Shown piece after piece: positions 23,231 through 34,666 of a stretch of 64,000 nucleotides of DNA. The stretch covers positions 31,075,001 through 31,139,000 of the forward strand of contig CM060831.1 in the NCBI GenBank assembly GCA_030762175.1, read 5' to 3'. Source of the stretch: Metallyticus violacea. Its lineage: Eukaryota > Arthropoda > Insecta > Mantodea > Metallyticidae. A model generated the notes under the pieces. It was given only the letters and a program-made list of their open reading frames with translations, was not told the origin of the DNA and did no database searches. Made by a program: the position numbers and the translations under genes. The stretch's first letter is position 1. Each line of letters starts with the position of its first letter.

Positions 23231-23924
23231 AAAAACAGAACTTTTAAATTAAATAGCACATGTTGAGCAGGTAATATTAAAACCAAAGGAAGGCCATTCA
23301 TAGCGCAGAGATAATAGAATCGGCGATTGTTATAAAAAAAAGTTGCAGATAGAATCAATAAACAGTTTCAAAACAAATTAAATATTAAATTTATAAATTA
23401 TGTTACACCATAAATAAAGTAGATATCTAACATTTTATGAAGTCCTGTAGCTAAAGCAAACATTATGAGAGAGAGAGAATATATGTCAATATTACAAGTG
23501 GCCAATTGAAATGCTCTGTTTATATAAGAACTAACAGGAAAAGAAACATATGAACACAGAAATATATTATATTAATGTGAAATATTAAACATTGCAGAAT
23601 TAATGAATTGAACATTTAGTAGTAGTAATGAATTTTTACTGTAGCAGTTTTAAATACACAAGTAATAACTGTCACATTAGCCTTACAGCCGTACATGCTA
23701 ACACCGTAACAATCAAAATATACATACATGTATACAAACACACCGATATGCTTACATCAGACGTTTTCTATTTTATAAACATATATATAAATACGAATAG
23801 AAGCATTACCCCTGAGCCCTCTTCCCTACTCCCCTCTCTTCTCTATAGTCATTAAACTTCTTTGTCGGGTCTTCACTAGAAATATTCCCGGATTGTGGTG
23901 TATCTCTCAGGCACCAACAGTTCC

Positions 23925-24000
23925 AGGCACCGTCTGCGGTGCCTCAGTAGTAAAATGGCGTTAAATACTATTCAAAAATAAATAAATAAAAAATAAATAA
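23925..24000 (+). mobile_element. SINE family B, 3' end fragment
   Basis: CACCGTCTGCGGTGCCTCAG, then TAGTAAAATGGCGTTAAATA and an (AAAT)n-type tail. This is the 3' terminus of family B (compare GTGCCTCAGTAGTAAAAACG and GGCGTTAAACTCTACTC at 50.43 kb). Confidence 0.8.
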
Positions 24001-25213
24001 AGTATCCAGGCAAGCTTTAAATTTTTTGTTGGAATTCAGAAATTGTGGTGGTAACTGCTCATTTCTTAAAATCTCTGTTTCCCTTAATTCTGTTAGAATA
24101 TGCCTCCAGATATCGCATTCTCAGCACAGTGAACCAATTCTTTCATCCAGAGCATTATTTCCTTTCCAAGCCCCCAATCTGAGCCATGCGAAACCACTTC
24201 ATTCTCTACCATAGATCTGCTAATCTTACCTCCCTCATTCCTGATCTATTTGAACCTGCATGTTAAGCGATATATTTTCTGCGCATCGAGTCTCAGTATA
24301 TGAACGTTGCAGAATGCAACACAATAAACCCACCAGCAATACAAACCTTAGAAGATGTAAAATCGGAGCGTAAAATCATAATCATGAGTAAAAGAGAGTT
24401 GACAGAATAACAAGTGTAATGTTTAAATGATGAGTGTAAATTTAAGAGAAATTCCGCTAAAAGTCTGGATACTAGTACATACCTCAGGGAACCAGTGCCA
24501 GTAGTATTAATATGTAGTAAATTAGAACAGAATAACTGGCTACCAGCTATAGTTCTCACTTGCTCCCAGTAATTTTGTTAATTTTGTACCTTTTGGAATA
24601 TTAAATTGGGAAGTAGTTTAGTACATTTATATTTTGGTTTAATTTAATTAATTTTGAGTTATTTTTATTATTTTATTATATTATTTTACTTTAGTTGTTA
24701 GGAAAATCTGTAAAATAATGAAGTAGGAGATTATTGTATTGCATAGTTTATAATAATAAATAGAAATTTGATATATAAGGAAACCAGCTATAGGGTGACG
24801 TATACAGACTTTATTTATTTATTTGTTTATTTATTCATAATCTGTATAAGTAGAGCTATCATATAGTCTTAAAGTGACATCAGTCTGTGTAAACATATGC
24901 TTGTGGCGGGAAAGCAAACATTATAAATTAGTTTAAAAGTTAAACAGACGTTGACTGATCACTCTTTAACACAATACTATCAGCAATACAGGCTGTAGCT
25001 TCTGGTGTTTTCTGCTTAATTTCTTCTTTCTATATGGGCAACGTATTCAGTTCATTACATATTCGTGGGCATTGTTTACAGCTAATAAGAAAATAGTGCA
25101 AGTGACAACAGAGCAATAAAAGTAAAATCCTAGTGCATTTGCAAGAACATAACTAAACAACCGGGATGAAAGGTGAAGTAATTTTAATCACAAAGGAAAA
25201 CCTGTCCCAAGGA
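24001..25213. other. AT-rich intergenic sequence
   Basis: A reverse 88-codon frame at 24293-24559 has no family match. No repeats were recognised. Confidence 0.55.
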
Positions 25214-25215
25214 TA

Positions 25216-26493
25216 ATACGAGGATGAGTTGAACATTTTTCGTAATGAAGCGCAAAATGATGACATGTTTTTTTTTTTTTTTTAATTATTCTTATTTTTC
25301 AGTCTACCTCGACACTAATACATGTTGTCCAGCGATGTTCCAAACCCTGTATCCCATTCACGAAAGTCAGATTCCTCCATACCTGAAAAATATACCTCAA
25401 CTCATAAACAATTCAAGCTGTTAATCGGAAGAAATTCCTTTCTACCAAGGAATTCTCTCAATTTAGCGAACAGATGTAAGTCCATTGGATCAGTCTGGAG
25501 AATAAGGCGGATGTGGCATCAAATCGTATCCGAATGCATTGATTTTCGCCATTGCAACGACACACTTACGAGATAGAGCATTGTCTTGATAAAAGGTGGC
25601 TTTCTTCTTTGATGAACCAGGTCTTTTCTCGCGTATTTTTTGTCTTCAGTAGGTCCTAAGGGTTAGTATAATACGCCCCAGAGATAGATGTTCAATGGGA
25701 AGATAATCATTAAGCAGTATATCCATGGCATCCCAACGGCCAATGTCACCACCTGGCCTTCTTTCGCAGTAGAGAATCGTGTTGCTTCCATTGTTTAAAC
25801 TGCTGTTTTGTTTCCGGTGTATAGTAGTGCAGCCATGTTTCATCTGTGGTCGCAAATTAACGCATAAATTTGGCAGACTTTCTGAATACATGGCAAGCTT
25901 TGCTGGTAGATTCGCACCTTGACTCGCTTTTGCTCCTGAGTTAGCATTCGTAATATTTTCAAGCACAATGCTTCCCTCTAAATATGAAATACAGGTTCCC
26001 CTGAAATTCCCAGAGCTTTACAAATTTCGGACACCTTCAAGCGGCAATTCGTCAGAACCACTCTGATGTCGTGACGGGTTTTGGCTGCGAGGATCATCTT
26101 CCAAGTTTTCATGGCCGCGTTTAATTATTTTCATCACTTGGAAATGGTTGAAAATGGTGGTGCAAAGTTCCCTAGAGTAGCGTTTTTCAACCTATGGGCC
26201 TTCACTGATGCTTTTCTGAGGGGGATTTTGGTGGATCGTGAAATCTCGTGATGGAGCAAAGAGCTCACAAAAATGCTAACATTTTAATAAAATGTTACTA
26301 CTAGTAATTTCAGTAATTTTTACTTAAAGTGTAATAATTTAATCTAATAATCCCATGACGTTTAATGACCTACAAAGTGAGTGCCGGAGTTAAAATGGTT
26401 GAGAACCACTGCCCTAGAGCGTTTGTCATATCTGCATGAATTTTGTTGTATTACTAAGTACCTAATGACCGCACGATGTTCGATATTTGTCAT
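25216..26493 (-). pseudogene. Nearly full-length mariner element fossil, interrupted by a hAT element
   Basis: A reverse-strand mariner transposase. It starts MTNIEHRAVIRYL at 26493, continues KRGHENLEDDPR, then the core ATTDETWLHYYTPETKQQ with the first Asp near 25830. The second Asp is in FYQDNALS near 25590. MPHPPYSPD is followed by an MDLHLF block carrying the third Asp near 25465. EFLGRKEF and GIQGLEHRW lead to the C-terminus near 25320. All three catalytic Asp codons can therefore be located, but several frameshifts and stops make the gene dead. Without the 234-bp insertion and one 8-bp target copy the coding part is about 940 bp, close to the usual 1.0 kb. Beyond the end, TACGAGGATGAGTTGAACA at 25217 looks like a mariner terminal repeat; the matching 5' end was not identified. 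Confidence 0.88.
26178..26411. mobile_element. Non-autonomous hAT element (MITE) with 8-bp target-site duplication
   Basis: A 234-bp element with imperfect terminal inverted repeats, TAGCGTTTTTCAACC at the left and GGTTGAGAACCACTG at the right, which is the hAT-type CAGTGGTTCTCAACC end with a decayed left copy. It is flanked on both sides by the same 8 bp, CCCTAGAG (26170-26177 and 26412-26419), the target length typical of hAT. It has no coding frame, so it must have been moved by a transposase encoded elsewhere. It sits inside the N-terminal coding part of the mariner fossil, which dates it as the younger insertion. Confidence 0.9.
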
Positions 26494-28649
26494 TGTTCCT
26501 GTTTATACACTTCTGCAACGAACAGCTATAGCTACTAATATTCTTGACCAATCCGTGTATTATTGCAGAAATGTTTCTATGGAAGATGGCGATTTTTGAT
26601 AACAAATCTTCTTCGGAACTGTTGCTGCATTCTGTGGGTCATTCCGAGAACTTTTCAAATGACCATGATTTTCATGTGAGAATGAAAATTAAATAATCCT
26701 CTCCATATCATTCCCGTACCATAAAATAAATACATCTATTACTCATTTAAAATATTCAGTTGATTTGACATGATCTGCCACAAATTTAGTCCGTGAATAG
26801 GAAAAAATTTATGTTTATTTGTTAATATTTTCATGGTTTTTAAAGCAACTGTTGTTGTGGTATGATACAGGTGTAAAAGGGTGTTTAGAAAAAATGGGAG
26901 AAGAAAATATTACAATATGATATAATATTAATAACAAGAATGAGCACGATTTATTTCTCCGTGTCTTGGTAGATAATGAAAACTTCAAACTAACATTCCA
27001 AGAAATAATTCTTGAAGTGAAAGAGAAGTTTTTGGAAACGGTAATCGATTTAATTTTGATTACACTCACGATAAAAAAAAAAAAGGTTACAGTTTGCACA
27101 ACCATCAACGGGTTTGTCATACACGTTCCTTACGAGACATCACAGGGGACCACCAGAGAAAGTTCCCACTAAAGGTTAAAAAATTTAAGATCTCTTAAAA
27201 CTGATGTTAATTATTTCAATGATCATATTCAAGTTTATGAAACCTTATTAGAGTAGTATTATACCTATGTAAGATTACAAAGTCCGCATGAACAGTGAAT
27301 GTTTGCTGTGTTGAAGTTTTTATTTTATACAAAATATTACTTGTTTCTATTGCAAACACTATCTATTAATAACAATGTTTTTGTTACGTCCATTATTATT
27401 CATTTAAACACTTCAAACAACCTATCCTCTGCACATTAAAACAGTATCTTGTTAAAAGATCATTCATTAGTCAACAATTTAAAAAGTCGTAGAATTAATT
27501 ATAATTAAAACATGTGTTTAATTTCTACTGTGAACATCAAACGGAAGTTCTAAAATTGCTTAGCATTATAAAAAATACTTTTCACCCCCCCGGCCAATTT
27601 AATTTAGATTTTTTTCCCCCATAAATTTTCTCTCCCACTGGGAATGATATGCTTTTGACCATTCACCATTTAAATGTAATTCAATAAAGACATGATCCCA
27701 GTTCATTTCTGAGGAAATCACAACTACAGGAACTGATGAATTTTTCTACAAATGACTTTGGTTATCAATTGCGGATTTTAATCAGTACAACAGAGATATT
27801 TTTAAACTAAAATAAACGTCTGTAATCTTTTAGTACCCCATCTAACAATGTGATTATTTATGATATTGAGGGATTTTGTCCGAGCCGAGTTTTCTAAGTG
27901 TATTTTCAGTTTTAAAAATATAAAAATATTATTTTTAATTATCTTTCTTGCAAAATTAGCATGACATCATGTTCATGTAACGATAGGTTTGACCTACTAA
28001 CGTTGATCACATTGCTCGGTGGCATTTCATTTGTTCGGTAACTTCGTAAATCGATTGTGATAGCCGATTCCCGAAAAGAAGATTTTGTGGTAGGTAAGGG
28101 TGTTTCAATCTGCCATCTGCTTGATTACGTTATTCATGATGGATGACGTTGAAGAATCGAGGTCAAACAATGTTCATAGGAGTCCAAATTACATGCAACT
28201 GACATTTTTTTTCCCCCATGATGACCAGTACAGTAGATTACTTGTATTACCTCATGACAAGTGTGTCTGAATGCCTCAATTTGAAGGTATAAAACATATA
28301 ACATATCATTTAAAATATTTTTTAAAAATTCCTGAATTTTAGCCATAATAATAATAACCATAAGCATAAACTACTAGCAAACAAACCTAATGACAGCATA
28401 CAAAGCACTGATTTTTTGTTGATAACATTGCTTTAATTCTTTCTTTAGAATAGCCTCTCCAATTTTCCCCTCAAGAATGGATGCAATTTCATACTTAAAT
28501 AAGTAATCCAGGACATAATCTTGTTTAATAGACAATTCCATAAACTTCAAGAGGAAAGCGCGCTTTCCAAAGCTTTTTATGCAATTTTACGAAGGATGGG
28601 GAAAAAAGTGTCCAAAACCTTTTATTCGTTGTTCTCATCCACATCTTCC
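26494..28649. other. Intergenic sequence, start possibly mariner 5' leader
   Basis: The first 150 bases are likely the untranslated leader of the reverse mariner. The rest is AT-rich. A 101-codon reverse frame (26815-27120) and an overlapping 68-codon forward frame are unrecognised. A C7 run is near 27586. Confidence 0.5.
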
Positions 28650-29570
28650 TCTGGTTCAATGGATGACATCTAAACCCCAACAACTCGATATTAGCCGTTA
28701 AATGAAATAGAGAGCTTAGTGTTATTTCATCGAGCAGTAGACTGTTAACAAAAATCCTTAAGAAAATATTAAAGGATATGTTAGAACCATATATGTCAGA
28801 GGAACAGTCAGAATTTACTATGGGTAGATCATCTGCTGACCATATTTTTAGTAATTGACTCATGTCTAAAAAATGGTTGCAAAGGAAATGAACTACACAT
28901 AGTATTTGTGGACTAGGAGAAGACATCTGGCTCTATTTCTATATGCAGACTATGACCAGCCCTAAGACAAACAAGAATAGACAAAGCAAAAATAATATTA
29001 ATACAGCATATGTATCAGAGTTCCCGAGCGTATGTGATAGTGGGAAAGATATTGTCAGAAAAAGTTGAAATATCAAAAGGATTACGGCGGTCGTCATATG
29101 ACCCTAAAATGTTCCAAATATTTTAGAACAGGCTTTGAGGAAGTGGAAGTGCAGGAGAATTGGAATAAGGGCAGGTGAGGAAGTGATACATTCATTATCT
29201 TTTGCAGATAACCTGGTGATAATTTGACAAAACGAGGAAGATGTAGGATTTTTTATGAGATGACTTCCAAAAGCATACGAGAAAGAGGGTGTGAAGGTTA
29301 ATTTAGAAAAAAAAACCTGAATATTTGGATGATGGAGAACAGGTCAAGATTTGAAGTTAGAAGAAAGGATAATATAAGGAAGGTACTAGTTTGGTATCTT
29401 GGCTCCACTATGATAAAAAAGACACGCTTACATTAACAGTAGAGTAACACTGGCAAGATCTGCTAGTATTACCAATATGACTCCTTTGTCTCTTAGATAT
29501 TACGCTGAAGATGTAGCCCTATATGAAGTTTCATCTAATTATAAAACGCTTGGCAAGAAAATTAAGAGAA
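28650..29570 (+). pseudogene. RTE-like LINE reverse-transcriptase relic
   Basis: A non-LTR reverse transcriptase on the forward strand, readable over about 300 codons with many frameshifts. In order: NPNNS (fingers, NYRG-like block) near 28675; LRKILKDMLEPYM with QSEFTMGRSSADHIF near 28755-28845 (motif 1-2); ELHIVFVD near 28890 (motif A with its Asp); SEKVEISKGLRR near 29055 (weakened GVRQG block); ALRKWKCRRIGIRAGEEV and IHSLSFADNLVI near 29130-29220 (motif C, FADN instead of FADD, so one catalytic Asp lost); GVKVNLEK near 29290; and YLGSTM near 29397. INSRVTLARSAS near 29435 continues the thumb region. It would have made cDNA from its own RNA by target-primed reverse transcription. A reverse 133-codon frame over it is a shadow. 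Confidence 0.8.
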
Positions 29571-30429
29571 ATTATTTCGTTAAACCAAACTTTTGTTTTT
29601 TTTTTTCACTAGAGCACATTATAAGTGTTATTACATTCTTTCAGGTTGTCTAAGAGTGCAATAATTACTATGTATCTTACATCATTTCGAGCTGGGGGAA
29701 GGAAGTACAACATGAGATACGTCCTGCCTGTTTGGCGATCTTTTCACAACTCCGCTTTGAGCAACTTCCAAACACCAATCAAGTTCAAGATTTGCTTCTA
29801 GAAATGTATACGAAATTAACAGATATTCACCTTAATAGACTCCCCCCAATAATTAACGAACACTATACAACAATGAATATGCCACATCATGAAAGCATTT
29901 AGTGGAGTAGAAAATTATTAAAGAGTACAACAAATATTTTGAGAACATTGGTAGATAGATAGCAGTCTTACACATTGTCGCAACCGCATAGAGCCTATTC
30001 GCGATTTCCTAAAACTTCCTAAAATTCGAATTATCGCGTGGTTGCGGCGTAGGAACTTTCTCCTATTAAATTAATCTTTACATAATGAATCTTCACATGA
30101 AAGGACTTGAAGGAGAAATTGTATATTAAAACTCATATTTATGAATCAAGATGTCTGATATTCCCACTCATATTTATTAAATTAAGAAATTACATGATAA
30201 TATAAACGTACATGCTTTTGCTGGGTGCCCACAGGGAGATGCAGCGAGACGCTCTTCTTATCCCAGCTCTCATTACTCAAGACCCATGCTAACCTGAAGC
30301 GTCTTCACGTATTTCCATTATGGGAATGTACTGTGCAGCTCACAGCTCTCCTTACTCCTCCACAGTAAGTAAGCGAAATGAAACATGCAACCCCAAAGCG
30401 TAACTTAATGTGCTAATAACGTTCTTCAG
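29571..30429. other. Sequence separating two LINE fragments
   Basis: AT-rich with T-runs near 29589. At 29978-30051 an imperfect inverted repeat (CGCAACC ... GGTTGCG, with CGCGAT ... ATCGCG inside) could form a hairpin. No LINE motifs were recognised between the reverse-transcriptase part and the tail, so this may be a later insertion or strongly decayed LINE sequence. Confidence 0.4.
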
Positions 30430-30830
30430 TATTGTTAACACATTATCACCACCTATGTGCACAATTTGGATGTGAAAAGTGCGTTATAACAGAAATGTTA
30501 AAATGGGTGGTTTAAAGAGAAGTATGACAGTATCACAAATGGATAAAATCAGAGATGATAAAATTAGAGAAGTGATGGAAGCCCATGAGAAAGTAATAGA
30601 TAGCATTACAAAAAGAAAATCTTACGTTGAACGGACATGTAGAGAGAGTGTCGAAGGAGAGTGATATACTGGTCATCTCAGGAACGGCGGAAGAAAGAAG
30701 ACCTAGAAACACCTGCGGGCATAATGCAGGGTCATGGATCGGAGCAGATCAATGGTCGAGTAAAAGACTTGGCATTTGGAAATAAAAGGAAACGTCTAGA
30801 GAGAAAGGGAAATGTCTAGTGATAATGATG
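30430..30830 (+). pseudogene. RTE-like LINE ORF2 C-terminal relic
   Basis: A 61-codon open frame (30479-30664) contains MDKIRDDKIREVMEAHEKVI followed by DSITKRK. After a frameshift come LNGHVERVSKES and AEERRPRNTC, then SKRLGIWK. This reproduces the typical end of RTE-like ORF2: an IRN..IR segment, a WxGHVxRM segment, then a GRRxRGRPxxxW segment, then an arginine-rich end. It lies about 0.9 kb downstream of the reverse-transcriptase relic on the same strand, and the two may be parts of one copy. Stops and frameshifts make it inactive. Confidence 0.65.
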
Positions 30831-32613
30831 ATGAGATAAAATATAATGCATAATAAAAATATGACTTTTTCTCCCTCCAGTTGCTTCCATTTTGTGAATA
30901 TTGCACTTTTCATGAAAATCCCGCGTGATGCATTTATTGTTAACTACTCCCGTTAAGTTGTCACTTTTCTCAAAAGGCTGCCATGCATTTAAAAGAAAGT
31001 GATACAAAGAGCTTTGTTATGATATTATTGGATTATTTAAACTTTTGTTCCATTTTTGTTTTGCTATAAAATATCAAGGAAACGCTCTTAAAAATTAAAA
31101 AAGATCCAGGCTTGTGCCATTAAAGGATTTTTCATAGTTTGATTAACGGAGTACCTCCGGATCAAAAAAGTAAACGTTGTTCTTTATTACTTGTCGATTT
31201 CAATACGCAGTCCATAAAGACAATAACAATAATAAATTATTAGCTTGACTAGAGTGGCGTGTTTCGAATAAGTTGGCGCCTACGAATGATAAAGTCTCTA
31301 ATTAGTGAGGATACAGCCACAGGGACGCGGCTAACGGAGTGTTGAAAATGGCCAATTAAAGCGCCTGTGGTAAATTACCCAAAACGGATATTCAAAGCAA
31401 TTAATTGATAAACCTCGGAATTCACATGTACAATGATTTATTGGGACATTTCAGAACTCAAATGTTCATTCAAAAGTTATGAAGAACATGAAAAAGCCCA
31501 GAAGACAATTATTATGAGAAAATAAAGAAAGCTAAAAGGCAACGACAAACGAGTTAATTTACTAGAAAGTTCTGAAATCTATTTTTTTTAAAAAATATAG
31601 AACTGAATTAAAGAGTTTTCCAAATGAGATGCTGCGGTGTTGGAAAAGGTGCAGGGGGTTTACGTTAAGAGACGAAAAGACTGAAGCAGAAAATCAATTA
31701 TAACAGTAGAACAAAAAGTGCGCGCAGCTCAAAGAGTCATTTGTTGGTTAAGCAAAATGCAAGATTTAAATTGTAGTTTAAAATTGGTGCCATTCTTAAA
31801 TCTTTTAAAGCTGTTCTTTATAGGTTTAAAAAATTAAAAATATATACAGAAAATGTACGTTTAATAAACACGCAACTTTTTGAGGCGTGTCCTTATATAA
31901 TAGAAATAATGTTAATATAACATTCAAAATTATATAAATAAAATAAAAATCATATTCAGGCACAACATTACTTAATAATTTTAACTCCTGAATTAGAGGG
32001 ATGATGCTGCACGGGGCTTAATAGGAAAAAAATTGTATTTCGAGTTCGGATTTTTCGATTTCCAAATGATTTCTATGTTTGTTTTTTTATAAGTAAAAAT
32101 GGGTGCAAAGAATGCATTTTTACACAAGTAAGTTATTTCGTGATTTTGTCGTCCCTTTCAAGATTATGAAAGCCTAATTCCATATATCCATTTTCTCATC
32201 ATGCAAGGAGATTTTCCGAACTCCAAGATTTTCAGAAATTTAACGGAATATCAGAATTATCATCCTACATTTCGTGAACAACAATGACCCTGCATTCTCT
32301 CAAGTTAAATTTTCAATTTCGTATGGTAAACTGATGCGTGTGAATGATTTTCTAAAAAAATATGCAAGAAATGTATGGGCGTAGCAGGACAACATTCCAA
32401 CACATCCTGTCGTAAGGCACGTGTTTATTTTCATTGTAATTGTGAGAACTTGAATAAGTTGTGCAGATATTGTTATATGGGGGATTAACAATATGGGGAA
32501 CTAGTGCATGTGTCGTAGCTTAGTGAAGGTTGGAAAACTGAACGTTGGGAAAATAACCTGGCGTATGCGCAGGACAACGCAATGTGGGTTTGTTGTTGTT
32601 GTTGTTGTTGTTG

Positions 32614-32648
<35 letters not shown>

Positions 32649-33989
32649 ACAATTTCTAGAGAGTCGAGAGCTGGAATTAAAGGGAGTAGTTGCACCTTCT
32701 GCTCCGGGATGGCCATCTTTACGACGGACCAATCGAGTCCAGAACAACTTTATGATTTTATAAATATTCATATTTACTTAGAATAAATGCCTTAGTCCAT
32801 TATTTTCTTCATTTTATTTCATTTTGAGTACGGATTTGTATGACACAGCTAGATAAGTGATGCACCTAAGGATGACATGCTGAGTACAGAATTATATTTA
32901 CGTGGGTGGTTCGAGAGTGACAATATTGCATTCGCTTAGCAGGGTGTTGCACTCTGACTGTCGGCTCGACGGCCGAAAAACATGAACCAGTAAAATGCAT
33001 CAATACTTTCATGGGCTTTTTTCATAGACAAGAAAATCCTGACTCTCCCCTTCCAGAGGGAGGTAGAGAGGCAGGAGAGTCCTAGCCTATGCAATTCTTG
33101 TCCAAGAACGGTGCTAATGAAGAGAAAATTTGACGGTTTATGAATATTCAGCCTGGTCCACGTTTTAGCTTATGTATTTGAAAGCTTCCTTTCAATAAAT
33201 AAAAACAGAAACAATACTTTATCACAACTCTATAGATCTAAAGAAGAACGAGGGGTCTCCAGGACCAGACCAATTGCCAGCAGCAAGAATCACACCTAAA
33301 GTGACGTCAAAAAGTCGTGGCCTCTCAGCAAAAGTTGGCAGAATCACCGAGGGATAGCAAAAAACAAAATGTGCGAATGAGTAGGAGCGAAGGATCAGAA
33401 TCTCTGCAGGGAAGTGATAAAGGAGGCAATAAAATAAATTGGATTATCCTTTACTAGATTGCTACTGCGTTAGCCAGCTTGTGTGCTAGCTCTAGGAATG
33501 TTTTCAGTGCACCAAACAAACGAAAGCGTATGGCGGAAATAATAGAGGTATTGACCAAAGAAATACTTTGACAATAAAATCGTAACATTCTGTTAAAGTT
33601 CAGCTAAGATAAGCGAGTTACACTGAATTGTAACTTTAGTGTTTTTGGAAGCTAATTTTCCTACGTTTGAAAGAAATTTAGCCTTTATGCACTTCGGTGT
33701 TCAAATAGTCTATGTATTAACAATACCTTCTACAACCATAATATTAAATATTACTACACGAGAGGCTCCCGGTGAGAGAGAGATTATAAATCACAAATAG
33801 GTCCTTCATCCTTTGGGAATTTTCGGCTTAAGCACAATTAAGGCACAAGAAGTGTCATGGACCACTGCCGAGGCAACTTTCGTTAATTCAAAAAGTAAAA
33901 GAACGTTACCAAAGTATGAGGAGAAACTGAATAAGTAAGCATTGAAGATAAAAGTGTATAAGACTTTGCAACTGCACGTGGAGAATAAA
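30831..33989. other. Intergenic sequence with a composite microsatellite
   Basis: AT-rich. A short block near 31990-32010 resembles part of the block at 8.95 kb. A (GTT)n(ATT)n run lies at 32589. Frames opened through that run encode poly-Val, poly-Ile or poly-Asn and are artefacts. No transposase, LINE or SINE was recognised in the rest. Confidence 0.5.
32589..32648. repeat. Composite (GTT)n(ATT)n microsatellite
   Basis: About ten GTT units run directly into about ten ATT units, which suggests a single base change spread through one half of an older array. Confidence 0.92.
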
Positions 33990-34080
33990 ATCACGGATAA
34001 CCCAACTAGAATTGGACTATCCTCCGATAGCCCCGAGCTTGCTCCATTTGTTCCTCATTTTTCCCGAATTTTGGTAGGCA
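33990..34080 (+). pseudogene. Possible mariner fragment around the third Asp
   Basis: A short forward frame near 34012 gives SSDSPELAPFVPHFSRIL. This resembles the mariner block PPYSPDLAPSDYHLFPKL, with the third Asp changed. No other mariner motif could be placed upstream with confidence, so the call rests on about 18 residues. Confidence 0.3.
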
Positions 34081-34569
34081 TGTCATATTTCTGTTAAACT
34101 GAGTAATTAAAATTGTAACAATATCATACTTGAGAGTAATTAGAATGAAAGCTGATTTTATATTACTACCTAGTTGTTATTTCCAAGTAATGGCATACGG
34201 TGTGTTTCGAGGTGTTCTTTTTCGAACAATACAGGTGTGAAACTAATTTTAAATGGATCCTGTAAGTGATAGCGGCACCATTTTTCATTCTGATATCCCG
34301 GTAAATTTCTGAAATTTAATGTTACGGAAAGTTAATGATAAGAGTAATTGATTCACGCTGCATATACTTTACTGATCTTTTTTCAATGACTTTTCGTAGA
34401 TTTTGATAGTCTATTTGCCTTACAGGATGATAAAATTGGAAATACATTGGATTAAATATTGCCCTCGCTGTAGAAATGTTCAGAAATAAAATATTATTTT
34501 TTAAAAAATATATAAAAAATAGCATGATTTTTTCAAAATGTTTTAAACGACTCTCAAAAAAGCATAATA

Positions 34570-34660
34570 AGATATGTATTTACATATGGTGCAGAAGCAA
34601 GAAACTATGCAATAAAAATGTAACAGGTATTGGAAACAGCAGCGATGAGTGAATTACTTA
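34570..34660 (+). pseudogene. LINE fragment abutting the satellite (thumb region)
   Basis: A forward frame near 34573 reads VFTYGAEARNYAIKM, a stop, then QVLETAAMSEL, matching the TYGAETW ... LEAAEMRVLRK segment that follows the reverse transcriptase in RTE-like LINEs. It ends a few bases before the first 56-bp satellite unit at 34667. Only about 30 codons remain. It suggests the satellite array grew within or next to LINE DNA. Confidence 0.5.
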
Positions 34661-34666
34661 AGTAAC

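Noticed and set aside
28525..28926. 133-codon reverse frame
   Set aside because: It lies antisense to a LINE reverse transcriptase whose motifs are clear on the forward strand; no family match of its own.
32501..32786. Frames with poly-Val, poly-Ile or poly-Asn
   Set aside because: Products of the GTT/ATT microsatellite at 32589.
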